64,000 nucleotides of DNA from an uncultured Collinsella sp. (GTDB lineage: Bacteria; Actinomycetota; Coriobacteriia; Coriobacteriales; Coriobacteriaceae): NCBI GenBank assembly GCA_900549745.1, contig URPJ01000003.1, forward strand, positions 62,001 to 126,000, given 5' to 3'. Shown one piece after another: positions 59,248 to 64,000 of this stretch (the first letter of the stretch is position 1; the number at the start of each line of letters is the position of its first letter). The position numbers and the translations under genes were made by a program. The notes under the pieces were generated by a model. That model was given only the letters and a program-made list of their open reading frames with translations, was not told where the DNA came from and did not search any database.

Positions 59248-60444
59248 CTACCTCCCTTCAAAAAATGGGTTTACCTGCCGTTTCGCAGGCTTGTACATGC
59301 GCAGTGTTGCCACGCCGTAACGGAGCGCGTCGCAGCTGTGGTCCTCGACCTTGACGGGCTTGTCGCCGTCCGCCTTGGCGTCCCAGCAGTAGCCGCCGAG
59401 CTCGCCTATCAGCCCCGTGCAGGCGTCGGAGATACGCACCGTGCCGTTGCCCAGGCACACATCCGTCTCTCGTATGCCGTCCGCGACGTCGTTGCGCCCA
59501 TTTTTGGTCTTGAACCCGGCCTGCCGCATCGCGGCGATGAAGCTCGTGGCGCTCGGGTCGATGATGAACTTGGGCGGCTTGCCCAGCCCGCGCACGAAGT
59601 CGGCCATGTCGGCCACATAGTCGGCGTCCGTCTTCTGGTGCCCCGTGTCGCGGCCCGAGTAGCGGTACTCGTCCACCACGTGCCACACCTTGCCGTCAAA
59701 CGCCCACAGCAGCGCCGCGAAGGCGTTCTGCGTGCCGTAGTCGCAAGACACCGCGTACTTGACAGCGCCGCCCGTATACCGGCTCTCGAGGGCACCCTCC
59801 CACTCGGGGTAGACCAGGCCCTCGGCCAACGTCCACTTGCCCAAGATGTAGCGGTCGTAGTACACGCCGCTGCCGTAGTCCTTGATGAGGGCCTCGATGA
59901 CATCCGGTGCCAGCGCACCGTCCCAGATCGTGTAGTCCTGCCTGTAGATGTCGCTGTCGCCGTCGAGGAACCGCTTGAACCAGTGGTTCGGGCTGTCGGG
60001 GTTACAGGTGCCGTCGAAGCGGCTGTGCTCGCAGCGCAGGCGGCTCTTGAGCATCTGAAACACGTCTTCGCTCCACGTGGCGACCTCGTCGCCGTAGACC
60101 CACTCGAACGTGGCGCCCTGAATCTTGGATACGCTTGTCTTCTTGTCCGCCCCGAGGCAGTAGACCTTGCGCCCGAAAATCTGGGCCGTGTTGTCCCGCC
60201 CGATCTGGCTGACGACGTCTTCGCTGTAGAGTGAGCGCATCGGCTCGAGGATGTTGCGCTCGAGCGTCGAGCGGGTGTTCCCGATCATCACCGCCAGCCC
60301 CTCGCCCCGCATGGCGAGAAGCCTCTGCGGTATGGTCACGGCTATGTCGACGTAGCTCTTGCCCGAGCCCGTCGCCCCGCACTTCACGTTGTAGCGGTGC
60401 GTGCAGTTGGCGAGGTACTCGCGCTGCATCCTCGTGAGCGGCAT
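59248..60444 (-). CDS. terL: Phage terminase large subunit
   Basis: 398 residues. ATPase Walker A GATGSGKSY (23-31), Walker B-like FEWVYGDEVAT, and the nuclease part with SCDYGTQNAFA, and FIIDPSATSFIAAMR / VEDHSCDALRYG. Packages DNA into the head. Overlaps are short: starts 3 bp after the terS stop. Confidence 0.94.
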   Translation of the reverse strand: MPLTRMQREYLANCTHRYNVKCGATGSGKSYVDIAVTIPQRLLAMRGEGLAVMIGNTRSTLERNILEPMRSLYSEDVVSQIGRDNTAQIFGRKVYCLGADKKTSVSKIQGATFEWVYGDEVATWSEDVFQMLKSRLRCEHSRFDGTCNPDSPNHWFKRFLDGDSDIYRQDYTIWDGALAPDVIEALIKDYGSGVYYDRYILGKWTLAEGLVYPEWEGALESRYTGGAVKYAVSCDYGTQNAFAALLWAFDGKVWHVVDEYRYSGRDTGHQKTDADYVADMADFVRGLGKPPKFIIDPSATSFIAAMRQAGFKTKNGRNDVADGIRETDVCLGNGTVRISDACTGLIGELGGYCWDAKADGDKPVKVEDHSCDALRYGVATLRMYKPAKRQVNPFFEGR

Positions 60445-60447
60445 CGG

Positions 60448-60843
60448 CTACTCGTCCCCGCCGATTGAAGACGGCACGGACAGCACCAGCTCCTTGGCGG
60501 CCTTGAGCACCGCCGTGTCGGTGGTATCCATGATGCGCTGCGCCTTGGCGTACTCCTGCGGGTACTTGCGCTCGAGCAGCCACGCCGCCGCCTGCCAGCT
60601 GTCGCCGCTCGCGTCCATGATGCGGCCCACGAGCGTCGCCTTGCGCTCGACTTCGGCCTTTTTCATGGCTTGACACAGTTGACGTTGATTGTCGGTTCTG
60701 GGGTGGTTGATCCAGCGACTGTATGTCTCGGGGGCCACCCCGAGATATGCGGCGATGTCCTTGTCGGTCATGCCGACGCGGCACAGGCGGAGGGCATCCT
60801 CGATGCCCTCCTTGGTCAGTTTTTCACGCCCTTTTCCCGCCAC
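60448..60843 (-). CDS. terS: Phage terminase small subunit
   Basis: 131 residues from GTG 60843 (AGKGREKLTKEGIEDALRLC). HTH core MTDKDIAAYLGVAPETYSRW, then IMDASGDSWQAAAWLLERKYPQEYAK, typical of TerS. Recognises the packaging site. GTG 60933 is in frame and adds 30 unconserved residues that cross an inverted repeat; neither start has a strong ribosome site. Confidence 0.82.
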   Translation of the reverse strand: MAGKGREKLTKEGIEDALRLCRVGMTDKDIAAYLGVAPETYSRWINHPRTDNQRQLCQAMKKAEVERKATLVGRIMDASGDSWQAAAWLLERKYPQEYAKAQRIMDTTDTAVLKAAKELVLSVPSSIGGDE

Positions 60844-60852
60844 AAAATCACG

Positions 60853-60946
60853 TTTCCGCTGGTAGATAGCCCTATGGAAACGCGAACGTTCCCACCTTTT
60901 TACGCACGTGGACAAGCGCGTGCGTTTGCCCACGAGCGTAAAAAGG
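60853..60946. promoter_or_regulatory. Palindromic region upstream of terS
   Basis: CCTTTTTACGCACGTGG (60895-60911) and CCACGAGCGTAAAAAGG (60930-60946) are inverted repeats with one mismatch; a second pair GTTTCC...GGAAAC flanks 60853-60882. Being next to terS, it could be a cos/pac packaging site or regulator-binding region. Confidence 0.45.
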
Positions 60947-60963
60947 GGATAACGTTTAAAGAA

Positions 60964-60989
60964 AAGGCCCCGGTTTCCCGGGGCCTTTC
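60964..60989 (-). terminator. Terminator before the packaging genes
   Basis: Minus strand GGCCCCGG-gaaa-CCGGGGCC followed by TTTTCTTT, 3 bp after the HTH/zinc-finger gene stop. Confidence 0.9.
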
Positions 60990-60991
60990 GG

Positions 60992-61408
60992 CTATTCGAC
61001 CTTCTTCCTGTGCGCGGCCTGACGTATGCGGTTGCTCTCCGCCTCTTCCTCGAGCCGCCTCTTCCTCTCCGCCAGATAGCACCCCTTGCACAGCCTCCAC
61101 TTCTTCGCCTGCGCCGACGTGTCGAACACGGGCCGCGCGTCGCACACGATGCACAGACCGTCCGTTCCGGTCGAGAAGCGCCCGTACCGCTGCCGCGCGT
61201 GCCTCACGGCGCTCGGCGTCACCCTCAGCTCCGCCGCGATCTCCGCCGCCGTCCGCTCCGGGTGCGCCTGCATCCGACTTATCATCTCGTCCGTCCACAG
61301 GACGTAAGAGGAGCGCCCCTTCCGGAGCGCCCACTCGTCCCTCAACGGATGTGTTGACTTTGTAGATGGGCCTTTTGGCCCATCTCCTACAGGTGGCCTA
61401 CACGCCAT
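60992..61408 (-). CDS. Phage HTH/zinc-finger protein
   Basis: 138 residues. Central HTH-like segment (RTAAEIAAELRVTPSAVRHARQ) preceded by a SANT-like LWTDEMISRMQAHPE, and a C-terminal zinc knuckle (LCIVCDARPVF ... WRLCKGCYLAERKRR). A DNA-binding regulator of late genes is plausible because it is the last gene before terS; this is inferred. ATG 61408 has AGGGG six bases upstream. Confidence 0.65.
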   Translation of the reverse strand: MACRPPVGDGPKGPSTKSTHPLRDEWALRKGRSSYVLWTDEMISRMQAHPERTAAEIAAELRVTPSAVRHARQRYGRFSTGTDGLCIVCDARPVFDTSAQAKKWRLCKGCYLAERKRRLEEEAESNRIRQAAHRKKVE

Positions 61409-61467
61409 TCGCATACCCCTAAAGCTCGCCCGCCACGGCAGAATCTTATCAAGCGCCGGAGACCAAC

Positions 61468-61707
61468 TCACCGAGGACGCTCGATATTCTCGCTCGGGCG
61501 GTCGATGAGGTCGGCAAGTCTTTGCCACGCATCGGTCCCGCAGCTGTCCAACCCGCAAAGCGCATCGTAGTGACCGAAAAGCATCGTGCTCACCTTCATG
61601 CACTGGTTGCAGTCGAGCTCCGTTTTCCGGTGCTCGTCAAAGTATAGGCACTTGCCTGAGCGCAGGAACTCGACGGCCTCGCGGCGCTCTTCATCGCTAA
61701 TCTTCAT
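61468..61707 (-). CDS. Small phage protein, Cys-containing
   Basis: 79 residues, acidic and basic mixed, with ELDCNQCMKVSTMLFGHYDAL and CGLDSCG. No family recognised. ATG 61707 has GAGGTG upstream and overlaps the DUF4406-like gene. Confidence 0.5.
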   Translation of the reverse strand: MKISDEERREAVEFLRSGKCLYFDEHRKTELDCNQCMKVSTMLFGHYDALCGLDSCGTDAWQRLADLIDRPSENIERPR

Positions 61708-62026
61708 ATAGCACCTCAAGCCCGTACGCGACGGCGGCACCATGCTCGATGCGGCATCCTCGTGCGTTCTCCCAGCCCTTGCAGAAGTAGGCGGCATGGC
61801 ACAGGCTCATGTTCTCAAGAGATTTCGCGAGATAGCAGAGCGGGACCTGCACCACGCCGCGCTCCTCCATGGCCTCGTCGCTGTACCACTCGTCGGTGAA
61901 CAGGGTGTTCACGAACTCGTAGCCCATCTCGTGCAGCTTGGCGTGCGCCCTATCCCTCGCCTCCGCGATCTCCTCGTCGGTCTTGCCAGCCATAGGCTGT
62001 GAAATCATCGCTCGCTTATTCAACAT
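61697..62026 (-). CDS. DUF4406-like (nucleoside deoxyribosyltransferase fold) phage protein
   Basis: 109 residues. AMISQPMAGKTDEEIAEARD, EFVNTLFTDEW, VPLCYLAKSLENMSLCHAAY and GCRIEHGAAVAYGLEVLY match DUF4406 proteins, which have the deoxyribosyltransferase fold and may act on phage nucleotides. Role unproven. Confidence 0.75.
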   Translation of the reverse strand: MLNKRAMISQPMAGKTDEEIAEARDRAHAKLHEMGYEFVNTLFTDEWYSDEAMEERGVVQVPLCYLAKSLENMSLCHAAYFCKGWENARGCRIEHGAAVAYGLEVLYED

Positions 62027-62201
62027 GGCTCACCCTTTCATTCCATAGGTCTGCGGCGAACTCCTCGGCGTACTCTAGGTCCGTCCGTGCGCCGCATCCC
62101 AAGCAGCTCACGTAGAAGGTGCGCAGACCTTGATACTTGCCCCGCTGCATCTCAGCATCGCCACCACAGAACGGACAGGGCTTCAGCTCGATTTCGTCCA
62201 T
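62016..62201 (-). CDS. Small zinc-ribbon phage protein (Lar-like)
   Basis: 61 residues with KPCPFCGGDAE and VSCLGCGARTDLEY (four Cys) and NERVSHVE end, like restriction-alleviation Lar-type proteins common in phages. ATG 62201 has AAGGAGGA. Confidence 0.72.
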   Translation of the reverse strand: MDEIELKPCPFCGGDAEMQRGKYQGLRTFYVSCLGCGARTDLEYAEEFAADLWNERVSHVE

Positions 62202-62467
62202 CAGTCCTCCTTGGATATGGCCAGCGCCACGTACTTCTGGGCGAGGCCCTCGAAGTCGTCGAGGATGTAGTCGATTCGGTAGGTCGCCCCGTTGAGCGGA
62301 TGCCTTGCCGCCGCCCCGACGGCGTAGCCTTCGTTCGTGACGACGTCGAATACGATCTTGTCGCCGACCTTGAAGTTGCGGTCATTCTTGCGGACCTCAA
62401 ACGTCTTGGTGCCGTTCATGATTGCGTCGGCGTATTTGATAAGGACCTTGAGTCGGTGTGTCGTTAT
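62201..62467 (-). CDS. DUF3850-like (ASCH/PUA fold) phage protein, unusual start
   Basis: KTFEVRKNDRNFKVGDKIVFD is the DUF3850 signature and the frame continues TYRIDYILDDFEGLAQKYVALA. The usual N-terminal strand/helix is encoded upstream of the first ATG (62419) as THRLKVLIKYADAI, but the only possible initiator in that stretch is ATA at 62467, overlapping the previous gene's TAA and four bases after GAGG. Without it, translation would begin at ATG 62419 (72 residues). The conserved upstream frame suggests the longer form. Confidence 0.6.
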   Translation of the reverse strand: MTTHRLKVLIKYADAIMNGTKTFEVRKNDRNFKVGDKIVFDVVTNEGYAVGAAARHPLNGATYRIDYILDDFEGLAQKYVALAISKED

Positions 62468-62868
62468 TTGACCTCACCCCTCAGCTTGCGGATGCGGTAG
62501 GCAATGTCGCGCATGGCAATTCGAGCGCAGCCGTCCTCGCCACCGGGGCACGATGTACAGCCATCTTCGTCTTTGTCTCTGTGGAAGTAGGCGCAAGCCT
62601 CGTAATACCGCGCGTCACCTGCCTCGCCCAAGTCTTCAAGCAGCTTCTCCCAGCTGTCGGACGGGGTGAGGTACATGAGCTCGGGGTCGAGCCTTGTAAA
62701 CTTATCGGTGAGCGCTCGCCACTGACCTGCCATGCTGTTGTTCAGGTCGAAGTCGGTGACGTATATCCAGCCAGTGATGTTGTAGGCATTGTTGTTGCCG
62801 CCGAACAGCACCACGGTATCAAGCGGAATCTCTCGACCTTCGGCATCTTTCGGCAATTCGACGCTCAT
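62464..62868 (-). CDS. Hypothetical phage protein
   Basis: 134 residues. Begins MSVELPKDAEGREIPLDTVVLF, with a small beta-like domain (AYNITGWIYVTDFDL) and a central Cys group (CTSCPGGEDGC). Seen in phage accessory regions as a conserved hypothetical; no function recognised. ATG 62868 has AGGAGG. Confidence 0.55.
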   Translation of the reverse strand: MSVELPKDAEGREIPLDTVVLFGGNNNAYNITGWIYVTDFDLNNSMAGQWRALTDKFTRLDPELMYLTPSDSWEKLLEDLGEAGDARYYEACAYFHRDKDEDGCTSCPGGEDGCARIAMRDIAYRIRKLRGEVK

Positions 62869-63170
62869 CACTCAACCTCCTCGTAGTCGCGGCACTCGCC
62901 ACACTCGTCCTCGCAGTACAGCAGGTTCTCCATGAGCCACGCCACGGCCCACTTCGCCAGGCGCCAGAACCCTTCCTTGCGGTCAGGCGCCTCCGCGTCG
63001 TAGGCGCGCTCGAACTCGAGGTGGCAGTAGCCGTAGTCGACGTGGATGTCGCTGCCGCAGAAATGCCTGCAGTTCCCGCACATCCTGGGCTCGCAGGCCC
63101 CGCCGTAGCAGCGTTCTATCGTGGCGTCGGTCACCCCCATCGGGTAGCCGCCGACCCTCGAGTCACTCAT
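62868..63170 (-). CDS. Hypothetical Cys-rich phage protein
   Basis: 100 residues with two Cys sets (EPRMCGNCRHFCGSD and LLYCEDECGECRDYEE), likely metal-binding. Function unknown. Overlaps its neighbours by a few bases. Confidence 0.52.
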   Translation of the reverse strand: MSDSRVGGYPMGVTDATIERCYGGACEPRMCGNCRHFCGSDIHVDYGYCHLEFERAYDAEAPDRKEGFWRLAKWAVAWLMENLLYCEDECGECRDYEEVE

Positions 63171-63471
63171 CGCAGTCCGCCCCCCCTACGCTCTCGTCGA
63201 GCAGGTCGATGGCATCCCCGACGGTCGCCTCGATGCTCGTCAGCTGGCGGCGCAGGTTCTGCACGAGGTTCGCGCCGGTGACCTCCGCCCTTCCCGCCTC
63301 GTAGGCGCGCTCGATCATGTCGGTCACCGCGACCTGCATCGCCGTGTCGTTGTAGCTGCGCCTGACGCGGTACTTCCCAAGATAGGCGTGCGCCCTGTCC
63401 TGCGGCCTGCACTCGCGGTCGAAATGGAACACCTCGACCGCGTCGGCCTTGATCTGCTCCAAAGTCTCCAT
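63163..63471 (-). CDS. Hypothetical phage protein
   Basis: 102 residues, mostly helical: METLEQIKADAVEVFHFDRE, TAMQVAVTDMIERAYEAGRA, and a final acidic region. No domain recognised. ATG 63471 overlaps the MazG-like gene's stop. Confidence 0.5.
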   Translation of the reverse strand: METLEQIKADAVEVFHFDRECRPQDRAHAYLGKYRVRRSYNDTAMQVAVTDMIERAYEAGRAEVTGANLVQNLRRQLTSIEATVGDAIDLLDESVGGADCDE

Positions 63472-63773
63472 CAAAGACGTCCTCTCTCCCAATTCCTCGC
63501 ATTGCAGCGCCCGATGGCCGCGTCCACGTCCTCCTGCGTGAACCCCTCGGCATCGAGCAGGTTGACGACCGCCTGGACCACGTCCATGCACTCGTCGATA
63601 AGGCTCTGGCGGTACTCCCTGCGCGCCGTCATGATCGGGCTGAGGCGCATGTCGTCGCAATCCTGCCAAGCGCCGTATACCTCGGCTGCCTCCTCGAGCG
63701 GCTTGAGCGCCTGCGCCTTGGGCGCATCCGGCCTGTCGAACGCGCCGAACGCGAGCCTGTAGCCGTCCCGCAT
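63471..63773 (-). CDS. MazG-like nucleotide pyrophosphohydrolase-type phage protein
   Basis: 100 residues. KPLEEAAEVYGAWQDCDDM and LIDECMDVVQAVVNLLDAEGF give the E-x-x-E/E-x-x-D metal pattern of MazG-like all-alpha NTP pyrophosphatases. May adjust nucleotide pools during infection (family knowledge). ATG 63773 has GGGAGGTG. Confidence 0.68.
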   Translation of the reverse strand: MRDGYRLAFGAFDRPDAPKAQALKPLEEAAEVYGAWQDCDDMRLSPIMTARREYRQSLIDECMDVVQAVVNLLDAEGFTQEDVDAAIGRCNARNWERGRL

Positions 63774-64000
63774 CAGACGCACCTCCCTTCCGCCAGCGCC
63801 GTGCGCATGGCGTTGATCTCGCGGACCGTCTCGCTCCTCGCGCCGAGGTACACGTCGACCGGCCGCTTGCTCTCGTTCCTGTGGGCAACGTTCTCGCACC
63901 ACCCGCAGCAGTACCTCTGGTTCCTGCCAACCGCACGGAACCGCCTGCCGCACTGCCTGCACTCGAGTACATAGCCCCCGCGCCTGTCCCGCGACTCAGC
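63773..64000 (-). CDS. Zinc-ribbon phage protein, 5' end beyond window
   Basis: 75 residues visible; start lies past the right edge. LECRQCGRRFRAVGRNQRYC and CGWCENVAHRNES give a four-Cys zinc ribbon. Ends GRCV; its TGA overlaps the MazG-like ATG. Function unknown. Confidence 0.6.
   Translation of the reverse strand, partial: AESRDRRGGYVLECRQCGRRFRAVGRNQRYCCGWCENVAHRNESKRPVDVYLGARSETVREINAMRTALAEGRCV

Overview
High-GC, anaerobe-type chromosome, most likely a Coriobacteriia gut bacterium close to Collinsella (inferred from gene content and codon use; no 16S gene is present). The window has two parts. About 1-38,070 is a housekeeping chromosomal arm. About 38,100-64,000 is the left part of a siphovirus-like prophage, transcribed on the minus strand and running off the right edge; no integrase, repressor or attachment site is inside the window.

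Chromosomal arm, left to right: selD, itself a selenoprotein with an in-frame TGA; a three-gene 2-hydroxyacyl-CoA dehydratase operon (two dehydratase subunits plus activator ATPase); molybdate transport (modABC) beside molybdopterin genes mogA and moeA; a ClC channel; a diacylglycerol-kinase-like lipid kinase; an RF-1-domain protein; xpt; an MFS transporter; metY; a C_GCAxxG_C_C protein; yigZ; RNase P RNA; rpsA; a HAD phosphatase; a cysteine-desulfidase-like gene; rpiB; ndk; argGH with an Arg-rich leader peptide; a Cof-type phosphatase; polA; an M18 aminopeptidase; yaaA; a TPP riboswitch with thiC; thiD. Selenium, molybdenum, radical-type dehydratase and anaerobic ThiC genes together fit a strict anaerobe. 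Several intergenic gaps hold long composite hairpins with a shared core.

Prophage, in transcription order (right to left): small accessory genes (zinc ribbons, MazG-like, DUF3850-like, DUF4406-like, HTH/zinc-finger); terminase small and large subunits; portal; a coiled-coil fibre protein; a diversity-generating retroelement (DGR) consisting of a target gene with variable repeat VR, template repeat TR and reverse transcriptase; two small tail-fibre-type genes; a MuF head protein carrying a C-terminal papain-like toxin domain, followed by a probable immunity gene; gp10-like protein; scaffold; capsid; head-tail joining genes; major tail protein; tail chaperones joined by a -1 frameshift; tape measure; FN3 tail protein; hub-like protein; membrane/coiled-coil protein, holin, amidase endolysin and a tiny membrane protein.

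The two standout systems are the DGR, where VR and TR are 106 nt each with 11 mismatches, every one at an adenine of the coding-strand TR, and the MuF-toxin/immunity pair bracketed by terminators. Together they suggest a temperate phage that diversifies its receptor-binding protein and may carry a toxin in or on its capsid.
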